Assembly (NCBI RefSeq): GCF_000332815.1
Contig: NZ_AOFD01000003.1
Location: 1 to 64,000, forward strand
Length of the DNA stretch: 64,000 nucleotides
Direction: 5' to 3'
Source of the DNA: Arthrobacter nitrophenolicus
Lineage (GTDB): Bacteria > Actinomycetota > Actinomycetes > Actinomycetales > Micrococcaceae
Part shown: one piece after another, positions 45,290 through 55,496 of the stretch
Numbering within the stretch: position 1 is the first letter of the stretch
How the letters are laid out: each line of letters opens with the position of its first letter
Translations under genes and position numbers: made by a program
The notes under the pieces: generated by a model
What the model saw: only the letters and a program-made list of their open reading frames with translations
What the model was told of the DNA's origin: nothing
The model's database searches: none

Positions 45290-46941
45290 GATCCCTCCCC
45301 GGTAGCGGACGGAGTCCCGCCCGGCAGGACTTTTCGTACCTTCCAGTCGCCGAATGCTGCCACCACGCTGGAGTTCTCCAAGGCCTGACCGGCGTTTTCC
45401 AGGCCCAGGTTGGTGACGTTGCGCCTGGTGGGCGGGCCTTCGACAATCCAGTCAACGCTGCGCCAGCCGTCCGGGTGACGCTCCGCAAAGTCGGAGTCCA
45501 GGTCCATCTTCTCGATGGCGATCACTTTCCAGGGATCGTGCCGGCCGTCTGCGTTGAGGTCCTGCCACATGGAGTAAGGGACAAGCGCAACATCGTCCTT
45601 GGGCAGGTTTTCTTTGGACCATTCCAGGGCCTTGTTCCAGTCGGCGTTTTCGTTGCCGGCCATCAGCCGCTGGTTCGTCGCGGACCATGGTGGGACCACC
45701 ACCAGTGCCAGGCTCAAGATCAAGACCGCGTTTGCGGCCACCAGGGCGGCCGGACCTTGCCCCGGTGCGGCCAGCGGGGACTGCTGCCGGCCCGGCAAAC
45801 GGACCAGCCCGAAGATCTTCGACAAGATGCGGCTGGCAAAATCCGCGGCAACGGAGGTGGCCAGGGCCAGGAACGGGATGGCCGCAATGATGTACATGCC
45901 AGGTAGATAGCCGTGGCCAATCAGAACGGGAGCCGCGAATAGGAGCAAGGCGGCAGGAATCCAGCGGGCCTCCCGCTGTGCCAGGCACACCGCCGCTGCG
46001 GCCGCACCGAGGAGAAGCAGGAGGTTGTCGTAATACATCCAGCCCAGAACAAGTTCCTGCCTGCCTGAGCCGGCGTCAAGGATGCTGCCCGATCCCGGCC
46101 GTGAAACAAACTGGTAAGCCAGCGCGTCCTGCAACGAGACGTGGCCCGGGCCCGAAACAAGCTCTCCCTGCAGGATTGCCAGGAGCGGGAAGAAGCCGAG
46201 TATCAGGCCTCCCACGGAGAGGAACCCGATGAGCGAGAAGGATCGGGTCTCCCACTTGGGGCGGTGCAGCAGGGCCACCAGCAGGGCCGGGCCAAAAATG
46301 GCCAGTGTCTCCTTGGACAGTACGGCGACGGCAAAACAGGCGGCCGCGCCCACGTGATCCCACAGCTTCAGCTGCGGCGACAGCACCAGGTAGAACGCCA
46401 GCAGCAGCCAAGGCAGGCCCACGTTATCGATGAACACCTGCCTACCCAGCACCAGAGACAGCGGCGATATGCAGTAGAGCAGTGCGGCCAGTACCGCGAA
46501 CGGCAGGCGGAGATTCAGGCGCCGTGCGATCAGGAAGACCAGGACCGTACTCGCCACGAAGTACAAGGCCACAACATAGCGCATTTGCCCGACGGCCACT
46601 TCGCCGCCCAGGCCAAGGATCCCGGGGAGCCATGCCAGGGCTGCCAGTTGCACCCATCCCAGCGGCGGGTGGTCATACCAGTAGGTATAGGGGGCCAGGC
46701 TGCCGTGGAGCGTGGACAGGGCCTGAGCCGTATAGGTGCCCTCATCATCCTGGTAGCCGGGCGCGTCCAGGATGTTCCACCAGGAAAGACTGAGCGCGGC
46801 CACGGCAATCAGGAACGCGGCCATCTGGTCAGGGCTCCGGTACCGGAAGAAGTGCAGGACTGTGGCAAGAAAACGGCTGGCTTCGACGGCAGGAACGGGA
46901 GATGACCACCTCTTGGGGACCGGTTGCAGCAGGGCATTCAT
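45286..46941 (-). CDS. Glycosyltransferase family 39 (ArnT/PMT-like) membrane protein
   Basis: A 551-residue polytopic protein of the GT39/dolichyl-phosphate-mannose glycosyltransferase class. The first loop carries DAPGYQDDEGTYTAQAL with the acidic pair typical of GT-C enzymes; about ten membrane helices follow, then a soluble C-terminal part. It would transfer a sugar from a polyprenyl phosphate carrier outside the membrane. The start at 46941 overlaps the GT2 stop (ATGA). With GtrA downstream it may add side sugars to the polymer made by GT2. Confidence 0.85.
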   Translation of the reverse strand: MNALLQPVPKRWSSPVPAVEASRFLATVLHFFRYRSPDQMAAFLIAVAALSLSWWNILDAPGYQDDEGTYTAQALSTLHGSLAPYTYWYDHPPLGWVQLAALAWLPGILGLGGEVAVGQMRYVVALYFVASTVLVFLIARRLNLRLPFAVLAALLYCISPLSLVLGRQVFIDNVGLPWLLLAFYLVLSPQLKLWDHVGAAACFAVAVLSKETLAIFGPALLVALLHRPKWETRSFSLIGFLSVGGLILGFFPLLAILQGELVSGPGHVSLQDALAYQFVSRPGSGSILDAGSGRQELVLGWMYYDNLLLLLGAAAAAVCLAQREARWIPAALLLFAAPVLIGHGYLPGMYIIAAIPFLALATSVAADFASRILSKIFGLVRLPGRQQSPLAAPGQGPAALVAANAVLILSLALVVVPPWSATNQRLMAGNENADWNKALEWSKENLPKDDVALVPYSMWQDLNADGRHDPWKVIAIEKMDLDSDFAERHPDGWRSVDWIVEGPPTRRNVTNLGLENAGQALENSSVVAAFGDWKVRKVLPGGTPSATGEGS

Positions 46942-48218
46942 GGCCGCGCCGCCAGGTACCCGAGGTGTGAACCGGCGTGCATGGTCTTCTCCCAGGCGAA
47001 GTCGCTTTGCCGGAATTTGACCAAGGCCCGAAGAGCCGAATACGCAAGCAGGACCTGGTAGAACGGGGTTCCCAGGACCAGCCGCAGATGGTCGTAGAAA
47101 CGGATTCTGTAGCCGTGGTCCCGCCCGAATTCCCGAAGCATGCACACGTCGAAGGCCACCGCGGCAACGGCCGGAACCAGCGGGACGAACGTCAGCAAAG
47201 TGATAGGGATGGGAAATTTTCCAAAGATTGCGGTAAGGATGGACAACGGGATGCACAGCCCGGCGAAGGCCATAAAGTGCTGCTGCATGAGCGTCCACCA
47301 GGCGACGCAGCGCTGCCTCAGGGTGGGTAATGCCCGCCAGTCCCGTTTGGCGATGACCTGCATGAAGCCCAGCGACCACCGCGTCCGCTGTTTCACCAGT
47401 GCGCGGATCGAATCCGGGGTTTCCTCCTTGGTCACCAAATGCGGAGCGTAGGCAATGACGATCCTTCGGTTCAGGACTGACAGGCGCACGCCCAAGTCAC
47501 AGTCCTCGGCCAGACAGTTGCCATCCCATCCGTTGATGGAGCTGAGGACCTCCCTCCGGACAAAAACCGTGTTGCCGCCCAGGGGGATGAACCCCTGGCC
47601 GGCGTAGGCGTGGAGGCGGGAGCGGAACCACATGAAGTACTCCAGGCAGTTACGCAGGGCGTACCAGGAGTCCCGGTAGTTGACCAGCTGGACTGCCCCT
47701 TGGACAACGTCGGCGTTCCGGGCAACGAAGCAGGTGTCTACATGCAGGAGCAGGTCCGGGGCCGCAATGGATTCCGCATCGAAGATCCCCACAACGTCCT
47801 TCCGGCACATTGCCAACGCCGTGTTGAGCTGCCGGGGCTTGTTCTTGACCGCCCCTTTGTCAACACTGACCCGAACGAGTTCCGGACGCTCTGAGGCCAG
47901 CATGCGGGCCACCGCCACTGTGTGCGGATCGTCGTGGCCCACGGAGATGATCACCTCGATATCCGGATGGTTCTGGCCGCAGAGGTGGTCCAGGGTGCTG
48001 CGCATGACCGTTTCGCTTTCGTGCCTGCACGGCATGATGAGGGAGAACGAGACGCCGGGGACGGGCAACAATGGCGTGTACGACGTCGCCGCCTGGGTTT
48101 GCGGGTCCCACCAGGCGTGTGTAGAGACGTAGAGGGTAGACAGGGCAATCACGAACAGCACAGCCGATATACCCGTGATGACGGCTCCGAGAATGAGGAC
48201 AGGGACTTCTGGGGACAT
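46938..48218 (-). CDS. Processive-type glycosyltransferase family 2
   Basis: A 426-residue membrane glycosyltransferase with one N-terminal helix, a GT-A domain and C-terminal helices. Motifs: SLIMPCRHE at the first strand, DAE (147-149, where most relatives have DxD), ED (238-239) and QRTRW (277-281). The Q-x-x-R-W motif is typical of processive synthases such as cellulose, chitin, hyaluronan and CslA-like enzymes. It should polymerise and extrude a polysaccharide. Its operon partner is a secreted copper radical oxidase, recalling CslA/GlxA of Streptomyces. Confidence 0.85.
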   Translation of the reverse strand: MSPEVPVLILGAVITGISAVLFVIALSTLYVSTHAWWDPQTQAATSYTPLLPVPGVSFSLIMPCRHESETVMRSTLDHLCGQNHPDIEVIISVGHDDPHTVAVARMLASERPELVRVSVDKGAVKNKPRQLNTALAMCRKDVVGIFDAESIAAPDLLLHVDTCFVARNADVVQGAVQLVNYRDSWYALRNCLEYFMWFRSRLHAYAGQGFIPLGGNTVFVRREVLSSINGWDGNCLAEDCDLGVRLSVLNRRIVIAYAPHLVTKEETPDSIRALVKQRTRWSLGFMQVIAKRDWRALPTLRQRCVAWWTLMQQHFMAFAGLCIPLSILTAIFGKFPIPITLLTFVPLVPAVAAVAFDVCMLREFGRDHGYRIRFYDHLRLVLGTPFYQVLLAYSALRALVKFRQSDFAWEKTMHAGSHLGYLAARP

Positions 48219-48344
48219 GGTGGGCCTGTTCGGTAGCGGGGACTGGCTCCCCTCGGGGCGCCGGTTTTGGGCGGGCTGAAGCAGAGCCGCGGGACGGCGG
48301 CCTCAATTGGGTGGGTGAGCAGGATCCTGGGTTGCCCTTAGGGC

Positions 48345-48956
48345 TTACCGGTCACCAGCGGCGCAGGCCTTCCCATCGCTGTTGGTATCCAGGCCTTGGG
48401 GATCGATCCCCGGCTGGCGCACCGCCAGGCCGTCACGGAAGTACTTACGGACCTCGCTGCAGGACCAGCGGTGGTCCATAGCGGATGGGTCCTGGCCTGC
48501 TGCCCGCATCTCGCTAACGTGCCGGGCCAAGCTTGGTGGTACGGCCGGGAGGCACTGGCCGTCCTCGCCGTACTCGGGCAGGCACCCTCCGGTGCCCGGG
48601 GCAGCTCCACCGAATACTTGGGACGGTGTGACTTTCTCCCGCAGCTGAGGAGGTGGTCCCTGGGTTTCCGGGGCGGACCCTGTGGGGTGTTCCCGTCCCG
48701 CTGCTGCTTCCAGCGAGGTCTGCTGTCTGTTGGCCGGATCAGCCGTATCTGCCGGGCCCGGCTGTATTCTGCCGCCGGCGGCTGTGGGCGACGGGTTGGT
48801 GTGGTTGCTGGCGTGGGCCGGAAGAGCGCTTGGGCTTGAGCTGCCTGCCGAATAGTAGGAGAGTGCCAGCAAGGCCGCCAGGCCCAGCGTGATGATGCTG
48901 TTGCGCACCCACCTTCCTGCCGTGCGGAGGGGTCCGTTTTTCCGGGGGTCGGTCAT
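48345..48956 (-). CDS. Secreted Excalibur-like calcium-binding-type protein
   Basis: A 203-residue protein with an N-terminal membrane/signal helix (NSIITLGLAALLALSYYSAG), a long low-complexity Pro/Ser/Ala linker and a C-terminal Cys-containing domain with DHRWSCSEVRKYF and DTNSDGKACAAGD, resembling the Excalibur motif DxDxDGxxCE. Its ATG overlaps the oxidase stop (ATGA). Possibly an accessory wall protein of the polysaccharide system. Confidence 0.7.
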   Translation of the reverse strand: MTDPRKNGPLRTAGRWVRNSIITLGLAALLALSYYSAGSSSPSALPAHASNHTNPSPTAAGGRIQPGPADTADPANRQQTSLEAAAGREHPTGSAPETQGPPPQLREKVTPSQVFGGAAPGTGGCLPEYGEDGQCLPAVPPSLARHVSEMRAAGQDPSAMDHRWSCSEVRKYFRDGLAVRQPGIDPQGLDTNSDGKACAAGDR

Positions 48957-51555
48957 GATATCCACACCCATTTCGCGATGCTTGGAAGGTTATTGGTGTC
49001 AAGGACGGTGAGCATGTAAGGGCCGGGCGGCAGCAGGTTCGGGTTTCCCGGGACAGTGGCGCTGACAGTGCCGCCGCTGGTGGTCATTGGCAGGTCGACC
49101 AGGCGGGCGTTGGTGTCTGTCTGGTGTGTGGCAGACATCGGGGACATGAGCTGGGCCGCTTTGATGGTGCCGGTGGTCTGCAACGTCATCTGCTGCCCGT
49201 ATTTTGCACTGCCGGGTGCTGCCGTGATGGTGGGCCGCGTTCCGTTGAACATGTACCTGGGTGAGTAGACGGAGATCCGTGTGTCGTAGGAGTTGTCCAG
49301 CGGGTTCGATCCCAGGACCGCCACCCTGCCGTCCGGGAGGAGGATGGCCGAGGAATGGTAGTTCCGGCCCACCGGGTCTGCACCGATGCTCGTCCACGAG
49401 TTGGTGGCGGGCTGGTAAATCGCCGCCGTCATGACGTTGTCCGAGCGGTTGTATCGGGCGCCGTTGGCGGCGAGTACGGTCCTGTCCGGAAGGTTCAGGA
49501 GGTTGACGTAAGTCTTTCCGGGCCCTGGAAGGTCTGGGCCGGGCACATACCCCGGGTTGGGCTGCTTGAGATCGATGATGTCCACCAGGTTGATGGCGGC
49601 CACGTTTCCGTCGGTATTTCCGCCGCCCACGATCATGACCTTTTGGTCCTGTGCGGGGCCCAGCAGCACGGAGCCCGCTTGGTCCCGCATGTCCTTTTGC
49701 CGCAGGCCAGGCACATCCCAGATTTGCGCTGTCTGCCAGTTGTATAGGGAGGCTCCGGTACCGGGCAGGCCGTTGCCGAAGGTGTGGCCGCCCGAATAGA
49801 ACATCCGGCCGTCCTGCATCAAATACATATGCGGTAGGTGCCCCAGAAACTCCAGGTCTGCGGGACGCTGCCGGACGGAAGCCAACTCATTGTGGAGGTC
49901 TTGAACATCTCCGTCAGTACTGTTCCCTCAGCCTTTTCGTTCAGGCCGCCGGCCGCCCACACGTCACCGTTACCCAGTTTGGTCAACGTGGGGTACCAGT
50001 GCCCGCCCGCCATGTCGTTGAGCGGGTGAAAGGTGTTGTCCGCCGGGTCGAAGTAGTAGCTCTTCTTGGACCCTTGGAAGGTTGTGGGCCCGTCCCCCGC
50101 TGTGGGGAAAGCCAGTGTCCCGCCGCCGATCAGGACTTTTCCATCTGGCAGCGTCACGTGTCCAGCGCAGAACATGTCATACGGGACGGGGACGTCCGTG
50201 AATGCTCCCGTGGTCGGATTCCATACGGATGCTTTGAAGGACCCGGCGTCAAAGGCGGCTCCATCATTTCCGGATCCGGCGATCAGCAGCACCCTGCCGT
50301 CGCTGAGCAGCGTGGAGTGTATGGAACGGAGGGGCAACGGGGACTCGTGTACCTGCCAGGACCCACCGGTCGCGGGGCCGGGGTCTGCAGTCGGAGGCGT
50401 TACCACCACTTCTTTCAGGGAGTAGTTGGTGGTCGTCAGCGTGCCGTTGGCCGAGATGGACAGCCCGAACGAGATGGCGTCCACGCCGGCCGGAATGGCC
50501 GGGGTTGTGGCCGCGGCGGTGGCCCAGCTGGCGGTGGCGGCGGGCTGTTTGAGGTCTGTCCAGTAGCCCCATCCCGCCGCCGTGTGGGTGAAGACTGTGA
50601 TCGAGTTGCGGGCTGACGTGGAGGTGTAATCGATGGACACGTTGTATTTGCTGCCAACTTTTACGGAGGGCGCGCAGGCGGGCGTTTCGGCCTGCAAGAG
50701 CTTGACGTCACCGCTTGCATAATTGCTGACCGTGATGGACCAGGAACGCGAACCGGCGGCCGCCGTGGCGGGGACATCTGACGAGATACCCTGCGACACG
50801 GTCCGCGTACCCCACCCGGTTGCAGTGAAGCAGGCTGGCACGGGATTGCCGGTGGCGAGGGTGCCGTTGACCACCAGTTCGCTGCCCGCAGCCGGTGGTG
50901 CGGGCGTTGACGTGCTGGTGGCGAACATCGAGTAGTCGTCAGTGGTAAGTGTCCCGTCGGCGCTGATGGAAAGGCCAAAGGCGATCTGGTCGGTTCCGGC
51001 CGGAACGGTCGGGGTGGCAACCTGGGCTTGCGTCCATGCTGCTGACGCGGCTGCTTGGCCCAAGTCGCCCCAGTATGACCAGCCACTGGCGGTGTGCCGG
51101 AACGTGGTGATAGAGACCTTGACCGTTGACTGGTACCAGATGCCCAGGTTGTAGGTTTCGCCGGCCGTGACTTTGGGTGCGCACGCCGCGGATTCCTTCT
51201 GGATGGCCTTTCTGTCACCGCTCGAATAGCCGGCAATCGTCACGCTCAACGCGCGTCCGCCAGTCCGTCCCGGCGAAAAGCTCCAGGTTCCAGGGGTTCC
51301 CCAGCCTGATGCCTGGAAGCAGTCCGGAAACGTTGTACCTGACTCCAGGGAGGGGTTCACTACCAAGTTAGGTCCCACGCTTTCAGCGGCGGCGGAGATG
51401 CTGGCGGAGGACAACCCCGCCACGGTCAGCCCAGCTACCAGGAGTCCGGCTGTAACCCGGCGCAGGCCGGGGCGGGAGACTTTCCTGCTTCTATGGCGCC
51501 CAGAACCAGGAATGGTCAATACGTAGGGGGTGCGTGGAAGATGGAACAGCTGCAC
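48953..51555 (-). CDS. Secreted galactose-oxidase-like copper radical oxidase, GlxA-type (frameshifted)
   Basis: About 867 residues after repair. N-terminal signal region (LRRVTAGLLVAGLTVAGLSS), two similar 150-residue beta domains probably binding carbohydrate, then a seven-blade kelch-like propeller and a DUF1929-type C-terminal domain. The copper radical site looks complete: Cys463 (MFCAGH) and Tyr521 (GHWYPT) for the Tyr-Cys cofactor, Tyr-His in NYHSS near residue 733 and His in SATHQ near 810. The frame is lost at about 49841 (sense GGCACC, one C missing; join FWGHLPHMYLM). The GTG at 51555 with AAAGGA upstream is the preferred start. It probably oxidises the polymer made by the GT2 of the same operon. 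Confidence 0.82.
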
Positions 51556-51759
51556 GTGGCACCGGTCCTTTGAAGGGTTGCCGCTGTCAGCGACCACAGA
51601 AAGGCGGGTTCGATTCCCGGAATTCCAGCCGCACGGCTTGCTTTGCCAGCGTCGTCATGCGCCGGATTACTGTGGTGAAAAGGTTGCTGCAGGTCCCGTC
51701 ATTCAGCAGGACCCCGTGTCACCAGCAGGTTCTTGGCCGTAACCGCACCTGCTACATCG

Positions 51760-51803
51760 ACTATAGAAACTGGCCGGTACGTCGTCCTGAGTACCGGGTA
51801 CTC
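51760..51803 (-). promoter_or_regulatory. Palindrome-dependent promoter, copy 4
   Basis: GAGTACCGGGTACTC (51789-51803), a perfect 6-bp dyad. On the minus strand TATAGT (51765-51760) follows after 23 nt and would drive the oxidase/glycosyltransferase operon. On the plus strand a weaker TAATGG lies about 25 nt away. Confidence 0.6.
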
Positions 51804-51910
51804 GATGTAGTTTTTGGGGTTACTTCCCTAATGGGATCCCCCAGAGCCGGAACGGTGGCTAGGGGACGGGAGGGTAGCTATGCGAGGCTCCCAAAGCACT
51901 AGGGTGACCT

Positions 51911-51943
51911 CGTACGACGACGGCGCGCGGCCGCCGTCGTACG
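51911..51943. terminator. Stem-loop of the ACGACGGCGG family
   Basis: CGTACGACG ... CGTCGTACG. Unlike most copies it is not next to a stop codon; it lies 136 bp before the three-helix gene, in its presumed leader. Confidence 0.45.
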
Positions 51944-52078
51944 CTTGCCTTGCGGGTTTCCGCAGACTTCGTCTGGAGGCCCTTTTCCCGGCGCCGCCCG
52001 TCCGTATCATTCAAGGATGCAGCCCGGCTCAGCATCGCACAGGTTGTCGTTGGCTCTCCCCCGAGGGGAGGACTGGTA

Positions 52079-52324
52079 ATGCTCAAAAGGACCGAAGCCC
52101 AGGCCATCGCGGCCGCGGTGGACCGGCTCGCCGAGCGGTTCCCCGATGAGCCCCGCTCCGTCGTCGAGGACGTGGTGGCCGAGGAATACAGCCTCCTGGA
52201 CGGCTGCCGGGTGCGGGACTACGTCGCGATCCTGGTGGAACGCGGCGCCAGGCGCCGGCTGGTCCGCCGGCAGCTCAGCGCAGACTTCGCTAGTGTTCCC
52301 GGCGGGTCTCCTGGAGCCGCTTGA
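52079..52324 (+). CDS. Small three-helix-bundle protein, paralog 2
   Basis: An 81-residue paralog of the protein at 32724 (VDRLAERFPDEPRSVVEDVV, RDYVAILVERGARRRL). GGGGAGGAC precedes the ATG. Its last 35 bases overlap the 3' end of the convergent metallo-hydrolase gene. Function unknown; related helical modules are annotated as dimerisation domains. Confidence 0.7.
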   Translation: MLKRTEAQAIAAAVDRLAERFPDEPRSVVEDVVAEEYSLLDGCRVRDYVAILVERGARRRLVRRQLSADFASVPGGSPGAA

Positions 52325-53104
52325 TGAACCAGCGCGACTGCTCCGGGCCGTAAGGCAGGACGGGGATCGCCTTGGTGGCGTCGCTGGGGGTGTCGCGGAT
52401 GGACTGGCGCGCCTGGCGGACGGCGGTGGTCATGGTATCCGCCATGGTCTTCACGAACTGGTCGCTGCACGGCTTCCCGTGCCCGGGAATCAGGAACTCG
52501 TAGCGGTGGCGCAGCGCTGAAATGTGCCGCAGCGCGTCCGCCCACTCCTCCGGATAGGAGTCCTCGAAGGACGGGTGCGCGCCCTGCTCCACCAGGTCGC
52601 CCACGAACAGGGTGGTGGGGGTGCCCACCAGGAGGTCGCCGTCGGTGTGGCCGCGGCCCAGGTAGAAGAGCGTGGCGGTGAGGCCGCCCAGGTCCACCAG
52701 CACGGGCTGGTCCTTCACGATGGCGTTGGGGACCACCAGTTCCACGTTCTCGCCCTCACCGGTGGACATCTCCGGTTCCAGGTCCCCACGAAGCGGCGCT
52801 GCACGTCCCCGCGCTCATCGATCTCGGCTGCGCAGTTCTGGTGCGCCCAGAACTCAGTGACACCGGCCTCGGCGAACACCGCGTTGCCGAAGAAATGGTC
52901 GTAATGCGCGTGGGTATTGACGACGACGAGCGGCAGCTGGGTCTTTTCCCGCACCGCGTCCAGGATCTCCCTGCCCTGCCGGGGGCCGCAGCCGGTGTCG
53001 ATCACCATGGCCCGTTCGGATCCCACGATCAGTCCGGTGTTCAGCAGCGATCCTTCGGTGACCAGCACATAGTTGTCCGCGCCGACTTCGAGCCATTCCG
53101 ACAT
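52290..53104 (-). CDS. Metallo-beta-lactamase-fold hydrolase (frameshifted)
   Basis: A 271-residue MBL-fold protein after repair. The metal-binding HAHYDH is at residues 65-70, GHTDGDLLV supplies the next His, FVGDLVEQ the bridging Asp and PGHG the last His. The frame slips at 52784-52787 where sense GGGG lacks one G (join VGDLEPEMSTGEG). Family members hydrolyse beta-lactams, lactones, thioesters and others, so the substrate is open. There is no signal peptide. Confidence 0.8.
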
Positions 53105-53192
53105 TGTTTCTCCGTACCTCCGGCAAAGCAGTGTTCGTTCGTCTGGCTCCCGATTGTACCCAGCACTTCTTGGAGATCCCGGGAAGCGGCAC

Positions 53193-55346
53193 CTACCGGA
53201 AGGTGAGGACAAGCTTGGGTGCGGTTGTGCTGCCCGCCTCCTTCGAGTTCACTGCCAGGCCGTCGGTGCTGCCGGTGTCAACACCAAGTGTGAGCTGCTG
53301 GCCGAGCTCGCCGGCCAGGTCTGCGGCCGTCAACGAAATGCTGTAGCCGGTGTTCGCCGCCGTGGGGCCGAGGGTGCCAAGCTGCCGGCGCCGAGCGCGG
53401 GGCGGTTGGTGTAGGTGACCCCGGTTTCGGTCCAGCTGTCGTCCGCCACCAGCTTGACGTTCTGCTTGCCGCCCGATGCATTGTCACCAACGCTCAGCTG
53501 CAGCGCCGCGCTCTCCAGCGTCCTGCCCGCGTAGGCTGACAGGTCGAACTTCAGGTACACAACCTCCACGGGGCTGTTGTCCACCCACATGACGGATTTC
53601 TTGCCATAGTTCGTCCCCGTGCCGCGGCTGGACACGTAGCTGTCGGCGGTGGCGGTAAGCGTGACGGTGTCCGGGCCGGGGCCGGCCGCAGGGGCCGTGG
53701 TGAAGGTCCAGGTGTGGTCCGACGCCAGCGCGTTGCCGGCGGCATCCTTCACCCCGTCGGAGCCGCCCCTGATGGTTGCCGTGTAGGCCGTGTCCGGCGC
53801 CAGGTCCGAGTCCGGGTCCAGCGTGGCAACGCTGCCGGTGCCGCTGTACGTCACGGACGCGGGCACCGCCGTCGTCCCCGCTGTCAACGTGAATGTGTCC
53901 TCGCTGACCGTGGACGCATCCAGCGTTTCCGAGAACTGTCCGGTCACGTTCGCCGTCACTGCCACATCGGCAGCGCCGGCGGCAGGGGACGTCGCCGTCA
54001 CGGCCGGGGCGGTGGTATCGCCGGTGCCACCGCCGCCGCCCGTGCCGGCGGGTGGATCGTAGAAGTGCCAGTACCGGCTGGTGGCGTTGACGCCGGCGAG
54101 CACCAGCAGGCCGCTGTTGGCCGTGCCCCGCGCCTCGCTGTTGAGGTTCTGCTTGGTGGAGGTCACGTCGTGGGCATACTGGTCGGCATCCATGATGCGG
54201 TTGGTCTTCGTGGTGGTGAAGCTGATGTTGTTCAGCGGTGTGGACTTCTCGTAGATGGCGCCGCCCGAGCTGGTGCAGGTGCCGGCGTTCGTGGTGCCGG
54301 ACGGCTTCGGATAGGTGGCGAACGTCCGCAGCAGCTGGGCGCTCTCATCGATCAGGACCATCACCCGGTTGGGGCACTCGGCCACGGTGGCGATCGTGTG
54401 GGCTGTCCAGTTGATGCCGTTCAGCGCCAGCAGCTGGATCAGCGGCTGCGTGGATGACGTGAACGAGGTCTTGATGGCGGCGAACACGCGGCCGCCGGAG
54501 GAGTCCAGCCACTTCAGGTTCATGTGGTCGTCACCGCTGCGCAGGCCCGAGACCGCCGCTTGAGGAGCCGACCAGTCAGTTTCCGGCGCGCGTCCACGTG
54601 GAAGCTCCAGTACATGCCGTCGGTAGCGTCGTCCTTCTGCCGGCTCCACATGACACCGATCTTCCCGTCGAACGCGATCAGGCCGAGTTGTCATCGACAG
54701 ACACGTCGCCCAGCGTCGAAGGATGCGCGAACGGGGTGCCCCAGGTGGCGCCGTCCGTTGCGGTGGCGTTCAGGTAGATCCGGTTCCCCTGCTGCCAGGT
54801 GGCCCAGACCCGGCCGGTGGAGTCCTTGTCGATGGTCAACGTCTCCACGCGCTGGTTGTTGATCTGCGTGGCACCCAGAAGGGTGTACTTCTTGGCGCCT
54901 GCGTCATAGCTGTAGCGCCGCATGGTGGTGGGATAGTTCGGTTCGGCCGGGACGCCGTCGTTGACGAACCGGTAGCTCGCCACGTAGAGCGTGGTCCCGT
55001 CCCACAGCACGTCATGGTGCGTGTTCGACCGCGGATCGGTGGCCACACCCGTGTCCACCCAGGTGCTCGTGGCGGAATCGAACCGGAAGATGTGGAAATC
55101 GGACGTGGCGGTGTCCCAGAGGTTTCCCCACCAGGTGCCGTCGTTGAACCACAGTGAGCTCGTGGCCCTCTTGGTGCCCGTGGGCGTCCCCGTCCCAAGG
55201 TGCGACGGGCCCTCAACCCCAATGTCGCCGTCGGCCGCGGAGGCCCCCACCGGCACCGCGAGGACACCGGTGATGGCAAGCAGCAGCGCTGCCAAGAGTG
55301 CATGGATCCGCAGGTACCGGCGGCCGTCCAGGTTCACATCAAACAC
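53193..55346 (-). CDS. Large secreted protein with Ig-like and CBM96-type domains (three frameshifts)
   Basis: About 718 residues after repair of three single-base losses at 54681, 54585 and 53377. Signal peptide (IHALLAALLLAITGVLAVPV), then a beta-propeller-like region (SLWFNDGTWWGNLWDTAT, RRYSYDAG), an Ig-like domain of the SbsA type (ATSPAAGAADVAVTANVTG) and a C-terminal CBM96/DNRLRE-type module (TADSYVSSRGTGTNYGKK, VVYLKFDLSAYAG). CBM96 modules bind polysaccharides such as alginate. GTG start with GAGGGTGG upstream. It is preceded by promoter copy 5. No catalytic motif is recognised. Confidence 0.72.
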
Positions 55347-55396
55347 AATCCACCCTCTTCAGCTAGAGCGTGCCCCCTGCCCACAGCGATGCCCCA

Positions 55397-55441
55397 CGGT
55401 ACCAACGGGGCTTCCGGCCGATCACCAGTAGCGCCTACTCG
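55397..55441 (-). promoter_or_regulatory. Palindrome-dependent promoter, copy 5
   Basis: On the minus strand GAGTAGGCGCTACTG (55441-55427; one mismatch in the right arm), then 24 nt, then TACCGT (55402-55397). It lies 50 bp before the GTG of the CBM96-type gene. Confidence 0.55.
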
Positions 55442-55496
55442 CTTACAGGACAGCGGCTACCTGCCAGGCAGGGTCTGATACCCGGGTGGACCGCTG

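Larger units (their letters stand above)
51556..52078. other. Divergent intergenic region
   Basis: It separates the oxidase operon (minus) from the three-helix gene (plus). It holds the GAGTA-N5-TACTC promoter (51760-51803), the ACGACGGCGG stem-loop (51911-51943) and a tRNA T-arm-like stretch at 51604-51620 that I do not accept as a tRNA gene. If the promoter works, the oxidase mRNA has a leader of about 200 nt. Confidence 0.6.

Noticed and set aside
51542..51628. tRNA-like T-arm GGTTCGATTCCC with a possible 5-bp acceptor match
   Set aside because: No convincing D-arm or anticodon stem of correct size can be drawn for Ser-, Asp- or Sec-type lengths, and the T-stem has a mismatch. At most a remnant or chance.
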